Source: Stercorarius parasiticus (lineage: Eukaryota > Chordata > Aves > Charadriiformes > Stercorariidae). Taken from it: a DNA stretch of 64,000 nt. The position numbers and the translations under genes are program-made. Shown piece by piece: positions 38,701-50,870 of this stretch. The DNA lies in NCBI GenBank assembly GCA_013396915.1, contig VWZL01000268.1:222682-286681 (forward strand), written 5' to 3'. Numbering within the stretch: position 1 is the stretch's first letter; each line of letters starts with the position of its first letter. Below the pieces are notes generated by a model. The model had not been told where the DNA came from. It saw only the letters and a list, made by a program, of their open reading frames with translations, and ran no database searches.

Positions 38701-40624
38701 TTTGCATCTGGATTGGGGATGGGTAGAAGGCAAAGGCTAGAGGACAAACCTCTGCTAGCATTTGAAATCTCATAAAATAGTACTGTATCTAGTGTCATGT
38801 ATAGTACTGTTCCTTACATATGTTATACATGCACCCGAGGAATGGGGCAGGGTAAACACAGGATGCCCGTTTTGGATCCAAGCCAGTAGAGGGTTGCAAT
38901 CAAGGTAACAGAATTTGAACCTTCCTTGAAAATGCGGATTTGTGTTAGTACTTTGTTTCTAGAGTTTCTCTAGAAAATGCTTTCTGGAATTTTGGATGGA
39001 GATTATTAATGATTGAAATACAAATGTTTTCTGGGAATTAGTGTCAAGGAGGGTGATGCTGGTTAACATTTACACATATGGAGTGCTTTATCATTTCTTT
39101 CCTTCTGTTTTGACTTAGATTGATCCTACCTTACCGCATTAATCTAAGGTTGTTCCCATCATTCTTGCTAAGATTTAACTTAGTAAAAGCCATTATTGTT
39201 TTAACAGATCATTCCAAAATAATGATTAACGTACCTCTAGCAAAGCTTAAATGCGTCAAATACCGGTGGTTCCCTTTGAGAGACTATGAGTTTAAAAAAT
39301 GTTCCAAGTGTGACGTCTTCAAAGAAAAAGAAAATACACAGTAATGCACATTGTAGAAATATTTGTGCATTTTCTGTTTCTTATTAGCATAATTTAGTAT
39401 CTGTTTTTTTTAATTTTCAGAAGTCAGAGGGAAATATATCAGCTTGCAGTACAACTCTTTATCTCAACCAGAGGAAGCATGTAGAACATTCCAGTAGGGA
39501 TTTGAATAAATGCCTGAGTAGTTAAACCCAGATATGGAGTCAGAAGTAACGCAAGAGAGATTTCTTCATGCTAACTTGTACCTTTTATCTATTTCTATTT
39601 ATTTATTTTCAGAGAAGTACTCCTAAATTACCACAATCTAACTTTACACACGACAGAAACATTTAAGCAAGTTTTATTGCATACTCTGAACTTGTGATTT
39701 TGGTCTTTCTCCCCATCTTCTTACTTTTAGTATGCCTGATAAACAGCCTAGGCTCCTACTAGCTGTATCCAGAAAAGGCTTCAGTTTCTGCAAATGTCAT
39801 TATGAGAAAGCATATGTCATACCAGGTCTTTGACTGTCAGCCCTTTAATGTTACCTGTTGTGCTAGCACTCAGACATTTTCTAAATTTGGTGACTTGCAA
39901 TGCCTTAGCTTACTCAGTACAGGATAGAGCTAGAACTCCTTTCCCATGGATTTACGGTTCTGTGTGTAAACTATACCCAGGTTTTCGGTGTAACAGTACA
40001 ACTAAAAAGCACAGTAGTAATTTTGTGGGAGCCCTTAGGAAAAAGATGCGTGCCAGGAAAAGAACTGTAATTCAGGTGGGGAAGTTTCAACTAGACACCA
40101 GTGGTATATATGGTCTCCTTTAAAACTTGCTTATTTAATACTGATACCAGAGGAGATGGTGATACAGTGAAATTCAGACATGCTGGGAATGTTTTGGGAG
40201 CTGGGGCATCTCTGGTAGGAGAATAATCTGCACTGTGTAAATATAATGACTGGTTTCTGGCTCAGGTGAAAATCAAAAGCATCAGTTAAGATGGATTTGC
40301 ATGCCTGATGTGAGGTGCCTGTCAATTAGAGCGCAATACCTGCGCCTGCAAATAGGGCTTTATGTGTAATTATTTATAGCAATAAATCAGCAGAGTTGAC
40401 AGACTCTTGCTTGCAGGTATCCCAAGTTCTTTATAGGACCAAAAAAAACCCCAAAAACCAAACCAAAACCAGATTACAGATATGATCTATAAATGTATAT
40501 ACTGCTGATGAGTAAAATCTGGGTTGACAATGGAAAAGTTAAATGGCAGTTTTTATCCTGTCAGTCTCACAATGTTATCCTGATCTGATTCACAGTAACA
40601 ACTTTTTGTATTCCAACCCGACAG
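29781..40624 (+). other. ARHGAP24: 10.8-kb intron within the RhoGAP domain
   Basis: AT-rich with many short chance frames on both strands (the longest is 167 codons, at 33384-33887 minus). A 19-bp unit is tandemly repeated at 31236-31273. An interrupted A-run is at 34422-34443. ACATTT-type repeats are near 37300-37335 and an A/C-rich stretch at 40440-40472. No exon, RNA gene or recognisable transposon is supported. Confidence 0.6.
31236..31273. repeat. Two-copy 19-bp tandem repeat
   Basis: AATTGTGGAAGAAATGCTT is followed at once by a copy with one A-to-G change. It is a small recent tandem duplication in the intron. Confidence 0.9.
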
Positions 40625-40757
40625 CAATACAGATGTGCATACAGTGGCATCACTGCTTAAGCTGTACCTAAGGGAACTTCCAGAACCAGTCATACCATAC
40701 ACAAAATACGAAGATTTCCTTTCCTGTGCCAAAATGCTCAGCAAGGAGGAAGAAATG
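40625..40757 (+). CDS. ARHGAP24: ARHGAP24 exon: RhoGAP domain, second part
   Basis: A 133-nt exon between CGACAG and GTGAGT. It completes the Ser codon and then reads [20 protein letters not shown], continuing to [11 protein letters not shown]. It is residues 107-151 of the short isoform and ends in phase 0. The segment [13 protein letters not shown] is the conserved second block of RhoGAP domains, containing the Lys and the PEP turn near the GTPase interface. The last codon reads Met where the mammalian protein, as I recall it, has Ala. Confidence 0.98.
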
Positions 40758-43016
40758 GTGAGTTGGCAATTTGAGTAAGATGAAATAAAAGGCTGGCATG
40801 TTACAAACTGTTCTGATTTTGAGGAGGAGAGAAGCTGGCGATTACCTATCCTGATTTAAGATATGCATCTATTAATTGAGGGTGGTTTTATATGAAAATT
40901 GTTGCCACGTAGGTCATTTGGAAATCTAAATAAAAGCACATAGCATAACCTTAGCTGTATTTATTGCGTGTCACTGAATCCAGTTCAAGTAAACATCATC
41001 ATGGTCAATAGCTTACATTTTGCATGGAAGAGACTTACATTTTCATGCATTATCATTCTGAACTGTAAAAGGAAGGGTCTAAAAGTTATTGCTGTCCAAC
41101 TCTTGCCATTAAATCAGGGGTCATTCTCTTCTAAGTATCAGGATGCCAGCTTCTACTGACTTCTGATTGAAGGCCAACAGACTCTATTCATTGCCTATCA
41201 TTGAATCAGAAGGCCTCAAAAAGATGGAACTGGGCCCCTGGAAGCAGGCCACCTTCAAGAGTTCTGACTGGTACTATGTGCCCTGCGGGGGCATGGGCCT
41301 ACTATATATTAGTCTGAAGACATAAGAAACTAAGTGTTTGGTTTTACATTGTTCTGTGTGCTTAGGGATAATGAGGTCAACCCTAATATCTTCTTTGCAA
41401 AGTAAATAGAAATAAGCTCGTTCTGTTGATTTCAGTCTACTCCCCTAATTTTCTAAGGTGGTTATTTCTGTTTAGTTCCTTTTTGACATTTCAAATCCTG
41501 TTAGAACTGGAATCCCTCCTACCTAATCTTCCAATTAATTAAGATGAGGAGCCCTTCTTTTCTGAGAGACCATCTCCTTTCTGAGCCTTCAGTTGATGAC
41601 TACCAACAGCACAGATGGCAGTTGTTCCCATCCAATGCAGGGGGAGGGGGGAAGGGGAGAGAAAGATGTGTGGCAAACTGTCTTCTATAGTCATCTCTTA
41701 GCCTGAAATCAGACGGGTTTCTTCGCTGTCCTTTACAGCTTGCTACAAGGTGCTAATTTTTGTCAGCTGCTTGCAAAAGGTGGGAGTGATCTGTTCACCT
41801 GATTTGAGCTGCTCTTTGCACAAGATAAGGCAGGGGATCCTCAGAGATAAAGTTGCAGTTATTTGCTTGTGCGTGTTGCCTGTGTCTCTAACCATTGATA
41901 GCTCCAGCGTAAAGCCACCTGACAGCTCTGCAGTTAGTTATTATGCAGTTTATGCTTGCAGTGATATTCATTTTCACATTAAATTTTTAGTCATTTTATA
42001 TTGGCTTAGTCCAGAGTGTATTTATTTAGTTTCTCCGCAACTGTGCCACAAAACAGTATTAAATTCATTTGGAAAGCAAGATTCAAATTACAGTGGTCTT
42101 CTGGTGCTGGAGTTGGTGTTGGCAGTTTGAAAAATCGGTACTATAGGTGATGAGCCAGTTCAGTCCTTTTTAGAGTGATTTAGCAGTCCAGCTATAAGGC
42201 TGGCTGACTAATTTTCAGTTGCTCTTTCTCTGTGCGGAAGTTAAAGGTGCAGTCACTTTTAAGGGAGGCAGCTGTGCATCTTGTTTCCTTTCTTAGCACG
42301 CAACCAGCGGACTTGTGCATTATCATGACCCACCCATCTTGATTTGCATTTGTTTTCGTAACATACTGTAGTCAAAACTCCACTGATGCTAGCAAAGTAC
42401 CAAAACCCCATGCTGAAAAAGACTAAAGACGCTGTTGATAAGGAGTGTAATCGGGGTCTGTTTCCACGGGGCACAGAAATTAGTGTGTGGTATTCTGCTT
42501 GTCCCATTCCCAGGGTGGGCACAAATTGAAATAACTGTTTATTGGTCTAAATCTAGTATGGACCAGAACTGGCTAAAATACCCAAATAGTTTTTCATATG
42601 AAAATGTCAACTAAATCATAGAATACCAGGCTGTAAGGGACCTCAAGGATCATCTGGTCCAACCTTTAACTAGTTCAAACCAGAACTGTTCCTGGAAGCC
42701 TCAGCCTTGTTATCAGCAGGAGGAGGAACAGAGCTGCTGGTCAAAAAAAGAAAGAGTACACAAGAAGGGAAAAACAAGACGAAACCAAGTTATTTATTTA
42801 CTTGTTTATTTTTATCCAGAGCTAATCCTTGTCTTTCCCCATCCAAAATGGGTTCTACAAGCTGTTCCTAATGGTAGCCTGTATATAGCATTTAATGCTC
42901 CAGTTTCAGTGATGTATTTGTTGTCTTGTAATTGGAATTGCTGACGTTTTTTTGAATCTCTGGTAAAATACTAAGAAGCTGTGCCTCTGCTCTTTTTTTT
43001 ATTGAACCACTTAAAG
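40758..43016 (+). other. ARHGAP24: Intron with a short CR1 remnant
   Basis: AT-rich intron of 2.3 kb. It has a G-rich stretch at about 41640-41660 and a CR1 3'-end remnant at 42614-42670. The acceptor tract before 43017 is T-rich but lies about 15 bp back from the AG (TTAAAG). Confidence 0.7.
42614..42670 (-). mobile_element. CR1 3'-end remnant
   Basis: About 55 bp match the reverse complement of the CR1 3' terminus: AATCATAGAATACCAG, then AAGGGACCTCAAGGATCATC, then TGGTCCAACC. No coding part remains. Confidence 0.75.
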
Positions 43017-43090
43017 GGCCTGAAAGAACTGGTGAAGCAAGTGAAGAGCCTGCCAGCTGTCAATTATAATCTGCTGAAATATATCTGTAG
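43017..43090 (+). CDS. ARHGAP24: ARHGAP24 exon: RhoGAP domain, third part
   Basis: A 74-nt exon between TTAAAG and GTAAGT. It is in phase 0 at its start and reads GLKELVKQVKSLPAVNYNLL, then KYIC and two bases of an Arg codon. It is residues 152-176 of the short isoform. The segment LPxxNYxLLKYI is a conserved RhoGAP helix. The acceptor lacks a pyrimidine at -3 (AAAG), which is unusual. The peptide match and the frame make the boundary firm. Confidence 0.97.
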
Positions 43091-43884
43091 GTAAGTACTC
43101 TTGCAAGAATATCACAATGGTATTTATAACTGTGAGCTGACAGACAGACCTGTCTGTGTATTTGCCCTGAAGGGAAAAGCATTACTCACAGAGGACTGGT
43201 GAACTTAAGTGAATGCACTAAAGATATAGGTTTACTGCTTGACTAATTACTGATTTGCTTTATGAAGATGCACAGTTATGCCTTTACTTTCATAAGCAGG
43301 CTGCACTCAGCAAGAAACACAAGAAGGTAGAAATTAATATATTCTTGTCCTCTTTACAGGACCCTGGTTTTCCCATTTCTAACTGCAGTTATTGGCCTTG
43401 GCTGTGCACTCCTGAAGCACGGTATCCTTGAGAACTGTGTATGCCTTGTAGTGTATAGAATAGTTTTGTGGATACCTCTAAGATCTTAAAAAACATGTCT
43501 TACACAGTTGCAATTTGTGAACTTAAAGAAAGTTCCCAGCATAAAAAAACATTTTTAAAAGAGTATAAACTTTTTAATTGACAATTTGCATTTTGAGGAT
43601 ATTGTATGAGCCAAGTAGTTGATTAATTATGCTGGAGAAAGTTACCATCTTCAACAGACTTCTCTTGTAGTCAGTCCAGATTGAGGTTTAAGTTTTATTA
43701 TCAATGTATCATTTTGAAGAAAATCTGAAGTTGAGGAGAATAGCCTTGAGCTTTCAAGATGTTCCATAAGGATTTGGAATGGAATACTTGAACTATGTTA
43801 AGAAACCATCACATGCTTTGACTTTTTTTTTAAAATTTATTTCCTTTTCACATGTTCCTTAAAGGCCTCTTTTTTCCCCCACAG
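43091..43884 (+). other. ARHGAP24: Short intron within the RhoGAP domain
   Basis: A 794-bp AT-rich intron, closed by a strong pyrimidine tract and ACAG. Nothing else is recognised. Confidence 0.8.
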
Positions 43885-44006
43885 ATTCCTTGATGAAGTC
43901 CAGTCTTACTCAGGTGTAAACAAAATGAGTGTGCAAAATCTGGCTACTGTTTTTGGCCCCAACATCCTTCGTCCCAAAGTGGAAGATCCTCTGACTATCA
44001 TGGAGG
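43885..44006 (+). CDS. ARHGAP24: ARHGAP24 exon: RhoGAP domain, fourth part
   Basis: A 122-nt exon between CCCACAG and GTGAGG. It completes the Arg codon and reads [20 protein letters not shown], then [20 protein letters not shown]. It is residues 176-217 of the short isoform. The motif [13 protein letters not shown] is the RhoGAP signature with the conserved Asn that contacts the GTPase and supports catalysis. With the arginine finger two exons earlier, the GAP active site is complete. It ends in phase 1. Confidence 0.98.
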
Positions 44007-47000
44007 GTGAGGTTACTGTACATAACTTGTAATAGAAAGAAGGAATGCCTTTAGGTTTTATTAACAGTACATACCAGTTCATGTAGCATGTGCAGTAAGA
44101 CCCACATACCTGTTTCACAGACAGAGAATTCTTCAACCTGAATGAACTTCAGAGTTAAATCTTGCAGGTTATTGTAAAAGTGACTGAAATGTGCAGGATT
44201 GCAAACATACTTTGCATGAAATTGTGCTGCCCTGGCAACTTCACTAAAAATGTACTTTTTCTCTCACAACTTGCTATGGCATGTTCTTATTCAACACGTG
44301 TGGTTGGAATGCAGTTAATATTTTACCTGCAGTTATTAAAGATGAGAAAAAGTTAGTACAGGTTCATACCTCGTGCTCCCACAAGGCAGTGGTATATTTC
44401 ATGCTTTCTTGCACAACAGTGATCAAATTGTCAGCTGCATTCTGTTATCTTCAGCAATGTCCAGCTGTAGCATTTCAGTGTGATAAAGACAAAAATACGG
44501 CCATGACAATCTCCTCCCATAATTTCCTTTTAGGCTTAATCTTTGTGACTTTAGTTCTCCATAAACTACATGATGCCTTTTCTCCCTCCAAACGCTTTTT
44601 TCTTAATATAAAGGATTTACTTAAATTTCTCAGAAATTAGGGCTGTACATAGACCCTGCACTGAAAATTTTACCAAAACTCAAAAATGCAGTGTTCATAG
44701 TTCATTTGAGAGCGTGTGGATTTATTCTTTTTCTGTTTGATGCATTTTCTGTTCCCCAGATGCTGTTCCCCATATACTTTGTTCATTTACTTTTTTTTTG
44801 AAGTCTTATGTTTCCTCCTTCTTCCTTTTAATTCTTAACACAATGACTATGGTGTTGTGAACAGAAAGATGGTGTTTTCAAATCATGTATGAAAGCAGTA
44901 AAGACCTGGGGTTAGCTGTCTGAACAGTAGCTCAGACAAGCCAGAAAACCTTCTAATGTGGAAAGGGTTTTTAATCATCATCTTCATTTAACGTCTGGAT
45001 TCTCATTGTCACAGAATATAGTTTGATCATGCGTTTGACTCAAAAGGGTTCGCAAGAGCAGGTGTCCAATTTACGTGCGTGTTTATTATGCATCAAACCT
45101 GTGCAGCTTCAGATACTCTTAAGTCTGCATTTGTGCGGAAACCCTTAGTTTCTGTACATACTTGTCTCAAATGCACTGTGACTATCTGATCTGGAGGTGC
45201 AGAGATAAGCTTCACTGTCATTGAAATTCTACTTTACACATCTTACAGCATCTCCCCATGGTATTTGGAGAGAGAAATGCAAGAGTCTTTTCTGCTTTGT
45301 TTCCTTCCTCTTCAACTATCTTGTCATGTCTCTCGCAGGAGTTACATTTTGTGTATGCGTGTGTGCATGCGCACATGCTGCCTGTCATGCCTATCACTTT
45401 CAGCCTGGCTCTTTGTACCTACAGAACTGCCAGACTGACTGGAGTAGTAGCTTCTCTTACCCTGACACTTCTGTAGAGCTTAGCAGCCTGGTAGGTAGCT
45501 GACTGCTGTGAATGTTTCTCTTGGTCAGGCAGCAAACTGTCCCTTTTTTACCCATGCTTTTGCATTAAATAGTGCAAAACGTACTTCACATTGTTCAGTA
45601 GACTGGAATTAGAGAGAAAGATCACAGAGATGATTTATACCACTGAAGTCAATGAGAACAGTATCTCACAGGATAACATCTTCTGGGTTTATAAAATTGG
45701 CTCCTGCCTAAAGTTTGTGAGTTGCTTTTTTTTGAAAGTTTGAGCAAGAAGGTTTTCGTTGTTTTTTTTTAAACCAGATGGAAAGGGAAAACAATATGTT
45801 TTTCCAGTTCTTGAAAGCAACTCTCCAGCCTGCTTATCAACAACCCTAGCACAAAAATGATGGTGGCTGCTGTAGGAAATAGCATGGATACTGCAGTCAT
45901 TGAAGGGAAATACATATATTTTTTAACTAACGAGAAACAGGTTTGATGAAACAGATTTATGACTTCTCTTTAATGATAATTTTAAGATTTGACATCAGAC
46001 AATGCTGATTTGCAATTGAGCATAGCTGAATGTATAGGAACTTTTAACAAAGATGTAGATCGATTGGTGCTCATGGTTACCCTTCTTCATTGCTCTTTGC
46101 TTTTTGGAAGATAGAGAGTGCTTTTCTTGCACAATCATTTGAAGTCAAACATGCAGCTATGAGTAACCATACCTGTATAATGAGGATGAGAATTTGGTTT
46201 TGTGTGGTTCAAGAGAGATTTTCCAGAATTCCAATCTTGGGCCAATTTTTTTCCTGTAAAATGCATTGGTAAAAGTTGCCTGAGTACCGTGCAATGTTTG
46301 TAGTAAAATTCTGAACATAACAGCTAATGTTCTTGGAAGGAATACAGCTAAATATACCATGGGAGTAACTAAGTGAATTTTCCTGGTGCATAGTTCTAAT
46401 GTATGATTTTGCCTTATCAAACAAACAAACAAGAACACTAAAAAAAGATGTTGTCGAGTACCCACATTGAAGTGGCTCTTAGTAGTTGTATTTTAAAAGG
46501 GTGGGGTATAAAGATCCAGAATATTACAAAGGAGTTGACGTGAAATGATATTGCACAGTGGGAAATTATTGATTAAAATAGCACAGCATGCCTCTGAAAT
46601 CTCTCTAGGACCTTAAAAATGGGGTGGTTATTGTAACTACATTGACCTTGTTCCTGAAATAGTCTTAATAATCCTTAATGAGAGTCTGCTTAACGAAATG
46701 AATTGCACATCGTTATTATCCCGAGTCCAGTTATAAATGCTAGTGTGTAAATTACAGTGCAGTTAAGTGGTATGCACACCCAGGGGTTGTTCTTTAAGAG
46801 GAAAGGTAGCCATTTATTACAGCAAGTAGCAAGCTGTGGTCATGCATTAGTTCTGTACTGTGCTATAATGTGGCGTAGTTCCCTGGTTGCATATAATCTC
46901 ACCACGGAGTGGTTAAAGGCATTCACATTAAATTAATTCTGTCATACTACTGCCCTGTTTTGCTCCAAAGGACTAAAACATCTGTGTTCCAGCAATGCAA

Positions 47001-47448
47001 ATCCCTTGCCTGCCCGTTTTCTGTTAAACTACTAAATACAAGTGCTGTGCCAGAATAAGACTTTGCTTTTAATAATGATCACTACACTGAGTTGAAACAC
47101 ATCACTTAAAATGATGTTATCCTTTGCTACTCTCTGTCTCCTTCTGTGGTCTTCTTGCGATACAATTACTGTAATAGTAATAGCTTCTTCGCAAAAGTTC
47201 CTGTTCTTAGAGGGTCTGTGAGGCCCGCTGCCTTGGTTTGATGGAAGGAAGAGGTGGTCCTAATCTGGCCTGGTAGACAGAGGCACCTCAGATGTGTTAA
47301 ACATTCAGGGTGTTACACGGATGCATTGCGTAAATGTTTGTGTAAGCTGAATATTTAGTAAGTATTTGTGGAATCTGATGGATAAAGTATATTTATGCCC
47401 TAAACAAAACAGGCCATTAATGACCGTGTGCTTGGTGTCTCCTTTCAG
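44007..47448 (+). other. ARHGAP24: Intron before the large linker exon
   Basis: A 3.4-kb AT-rich intron. It includes a TG-rich alternating run near 45352-45378. Open frames such as 44281-44640 have no recognisable content. It ends in CCTTTCAG. Confidence 0.7.
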
Positions 47449-48517
47449 GTACAGTAGTAGTCCAGCAGCTAATGTCAGTGATGATTAGCAAACATGAAGA
47501 GTTGTTTCCCAAGGATACAGACCCTCAGATGGGACCTGAGGTATGCAACAACAACAATGAAATGCCAAAGAAAGCGATTGTGGGGCAACTACAGAACAAA
47601 GAGAACAACAACACCAAGGAGATGGCAGTGAGGCGCTGCTCTTGGGACAAACCTGAGTCTCCCCAAAGGGGAAGCATGGACAATGAGTCTCCAACTGCTC
47701 TGCCAAGCAGCAAGACAAGTAGCCCCAGAAACAGCATGCAGAAACTGGATGTCACCAGAAGCCCACCGCTCATGGTGAAAAAAAATCCTGCTTTTAATAA
47801 AGGCAGTGGCATAGTCACCAATGGGTCATTCAGCAGTTCTGTGGAGGGCCCTGAGAAGAGCCAGACCTTACCAAACTGTACCCTGCAAACCAGGAGAACG
47901 TCGTCGCTGAAAGGACCAGTGACTAAGATGGGCACACACAGTGTGCAGAACGGAGGTGTGCGGATGGGTGTTTCTAGCACAGACGGGCACAGCAACACCA
48001 TCAACAGCCGGACCCCAGGCTGGGTGCCCAATGGCTACGTCACACTGAGGGACAACAAGCAGAAGGAATCGGTGAGTGAGTCAGGCCAGCACAACAGGCT
48101 TTCCACCTACGACAATGTCCACCAGCAGTTCTCTATGGTGAACTCTGATGACAAACAAAGTGTGGACAGTGCCACCTGGTCAACGTCCTCTTATGAAATA
48201 TCCCTCCCCGAGCACTCCAACTCCTGTCGTTCATCCACCACCACCTGCCCTGAGCAGGACTTTTATGTGGGTAACTTTGAAGACTCTGTGCTGGATGGAC
48301 CACCACATGAAGACCTCTCTAACCCGGGTGACTATGAGAACAAAAGTGACAGAAGGAGTGTGGGGGGCCACAGCAGCCGAGCCACCAGCAGCAGTGATAA
48401 CAGTGAAACGTTTGTGGCCAACAGTACTAACAATCACAGTGCTTTGCACAGCCTGGTGTCCAGCTTGAAGCAAGAGATGGCCAAGCAAAAACTAGAGTAT
48501 GAGACAAGGATAAAAAG
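47449..48517 (+). CDS. ARHGAP24: ARHGAP24 large exon: end of RhoGAP, disordered linker, start of coiled coil
   Basis: A 1069-nt exon, residues 217-573 of the short isoform. It first completes the RhoGAP fold with TVVVQQLMSVMISKHEELFP. It then runs through about 300 residues rich in Ser, Asn, Thr and Pro, with blocks such as RRCSWDKPESPQRGS, RSPPLMVKKNPAFNKGSG and NGYVTLRDNKQKE. This is a low-complexity, probably disordered linker. In mammalian FilGAP the linker carries Ser/Thr sites phosphorylated by ROCK, which raise RacGAP activity. The exon ends in the first heptads of the coiled coil (LHSLVSSLKQEMAKQKLEYE). The donor is GTAAGA. Long antisense frames over this exon are shadows. Confidence 0.98.
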
Positions 48518-50028
48518 GTAAGATGGTTTGGTTCTACCATCAGACTGCCTTTTGCAGAGGAAATCCAAGAAATTTTCCCTCTCGTGACTTGCTAGAAGTC
48601 TGCATTTCCTGCAGTCACTGGGTGCTTGCCACTGAGTCACCCATCTCCCTGAGCTGACATACTCTGACATTGCTTTTGTGACACCATAATCCAAAGGGGT
48701 TTGTTTCAGAGCAGTTGCTTGCAGTAGTTGTGACATGCTATCCTATTGGCATTAAAAATAAAGCCAGAACCTTGTGTGTTTCTGTAGAATCTAATTAACA
48801 AAATCAGTAGGCTCTCACAGTGTTTTCATTAGTTGATGCCTGTTCTCCAGAGACTGAGAAGGACAACTAACATCACCTTTCAGTGAAAGCAGTGCCATGG
48901 CTTATTCCACCTGTAGTTTTGGGGACTGCGAGACTGCTGGAACTCCTTTCCAGGGTTCTCATTACTCTTGAGACAGTCCTGCATCTCAAAGTTACTTCTG
49001 TTCACAGTCCTGTTTCTGCACTGCTGCTTTGCCTGAGCCTTTCCTTCACAGCTCGGACCTGTTAAAGAAGGCAAGGGAGAGCCATGTCTTGGTCTACCAA
49101 TAGTGAAGACTCTTCTCGCACACAACGAGATTGCTAGGGTGGATGGCCATAATTATCAGTGAATGACCTCAAAGTCTGGGCTTAGCATTAAGTAGTGCAC
49201 ACATAGCTGAATGTGCTATCTTTGTAATAAAGGTTCTTCAGTAAAGCTGTTCAGGACTTGTATTCTGTTCTCATCGCTGTTGCACAGAAGCCCTTTGCAT
49301 TGGTAACTCTGGCACTGCAAGTCATAGCTGGATCACGACATGTGAGAGCTACTGGCAACAGCAGCTGTGAGCGGAAGTGCAGCATACGGAATATTGCAGT
49401 CTTTCACCCACATCACTATTTTTAGTGTGGCGTGCAATGTAGTAGAGCACTTCTTATAATGTTTAATATCCATGATGACTGTGTATTTAGTACCACTAGG
49501 ATTTCTAATGCTTTCCATTGGAAAGATCTGAAATGCAGTCAGGTTTTTAGACAAAAACCACGTTCATGGCACTTTTTTTTTTTTTTAATTGTCGATCCAT
49601 ATTTGCAAAGATACAGCAGATAAATCAGCTGAAGAAAGGAGATTAGCAGTGAAACAAAGGTATTCAGGGCAGTATTCTGACCTTGTAAGTGACACGAGTG
49701 AACTACAGCAGGAGCTGGGTGTCAACACTTCCAGAAATGAAAGGAATACTTAGCCTGTTCCTGGACAATTAGATGGAGCTGTTTGCTACTGTGCACCTTG
49801 CCCATGGCTGCTATTAGGCACTTTCTAAATGAGCTCCCAAAGAGATTGATTGCCCTAGGAGAATGGTTCGTTGGTGAAGTCATGGTTTGTAGATACACCT
49901 CTCAAAAATGCAGTCTAAGCTCTGTAAATGAAGAGAGACGTGTATGAATTTGTTGGTGACATGCATTTCTGCTCAAGTGAGTGAGGAGTGCTGCTCAGGA
50001 GCTGTCTGCTTTTATTTTGTTTTTGCAG
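48518..50028 (+). other. ARHGAP24: Last intron of ARHGAP24
   Basis: A 1.5-kb intron with a T-run at 49573-49586. It ends in a T-rich tract and GCAG. Nothing else is recognised. Confidence 0.75.
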
Positions 50029-50272
50029 CTTGGAGCAGAGAAATCTCACCCTGGAGACGGAAATGATGGCCCTGCATGAAGAACTGGATCAAGAGCGGAA
50101 GAAGTTCACAATGGTAGAAATCAAAATGCGTAATGCAGAACGGGCCAAGGAAGATGCAGAGAAAAGGAATGATATGTTGCAGAAGGAAATGGAGCAGTTT
50201 TTCTCCACTTTTGGAGAACTGACAGTGGAGTCTCGCAGACCAGAGAGAGGCAACACCATCTGGATCCAGTGA
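50029..50272 (+). CDS. ARHGAP24: ARHGAP24 last coding exon: C-terminal coiled coil and stop
   Basis: A 244-nt exon starting one base before LEQRN, so the split Ser codon reads across as IKSLEQRN. It codes for residues 573-653 of the short isoform, ending GNTIWIQ and TGA (50270-50272). The segment [20 protein letters not shown] through [20 protein letters not shown] has heptad spacing of Leu, Met and Phe with many charged residues, which fits a coiled coil. In FilGAP the C-terminal region gives self-association and binds filamin A. Upstream and downstream frames agree, and no stop interrupts the 653-codon short form. Confidence 0.98.
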
Positions 50273-50870
50273 GCATTGGAAACATAGACTGTGGGTCGTT
50301 GGGGAAGGGTTTGTGGGTATTATACTGTATCAGGTGGCTGGTCACCTATCTGAGGCTAGTACTCAACATAATGTTATAATCCCTTGAAGGAAGAAATCAT
50401 ACAGACGTTAACCACTCATATCTACAGTGTGTACTTAGCAAGTTATACTCTTTGAATGCTTCATGAGACTACTGTCAAGTGTTACAACTGGATATGTGTA
50501 TATAAATTTTAAAGAAATCACCAAGAGATGTATCTCAAGAAATATTTTAATGCAAGTCTTGTATTTAAACTGTTAAATTGAAATGTTGTTGCAATCAAGC
50601 TTTATATCAAGCTTTTTCCCTTGCACTTCACATAATAAGCTATTTTTGGCATTGTGTTACCATCAGCTTATTTTGTATATCAAATGTTTTTTGTTTGCTT
50701 GGTTTTGTTCTTTTTTTGTCTCCCCTCTTGCTGGGGAGTGAAGATAAACAGATATGTTAAGGTATGTGTGCCGATGCTTAGCCCTGATCTGCGCCGCTTC
50801 TAAAAAGACAGCAGGATGAGAAACAGCAGCAGGCTATGGGCAAAATAAAGCGGTACTAATTTAACAGAAT
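50273..50870 (+). other. ARHGAP24: ARHGAP24 3' UTR (minimum extent)
   Basis: AT-rich sequence directly after the stop. A canonical AATAAA lies at 50844-50849 and could end a short 3' UTR near 50865. The mammalian 3' UTR is longer, so the true end may be further downstream. I found no other AATAAA until about 53970. A first copy of a 70-bp duplicated segment lies at 50419-50488. Confidence 0.45.
50419..50488 (+). repeat. Direct repeat, copy A (in 3' UTR)
   Basis: Pairs with 51365-51436. The shared core TGAATGCTTCATGAGA, then ACTACTGTCAAGTGTTACAA or a near match, has one mismatch over about 38 bases. The left half is more diverged and has small indels. Confidence 0.85.

Noticed and set aside
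47485..48488. Antisense open frames of 77-168 codons and an extra + frame of 106 codons over the large exon
   Set aside because: They are shadows of the ARHGAP24 coding frame, which has clear homology and matching splice phases.
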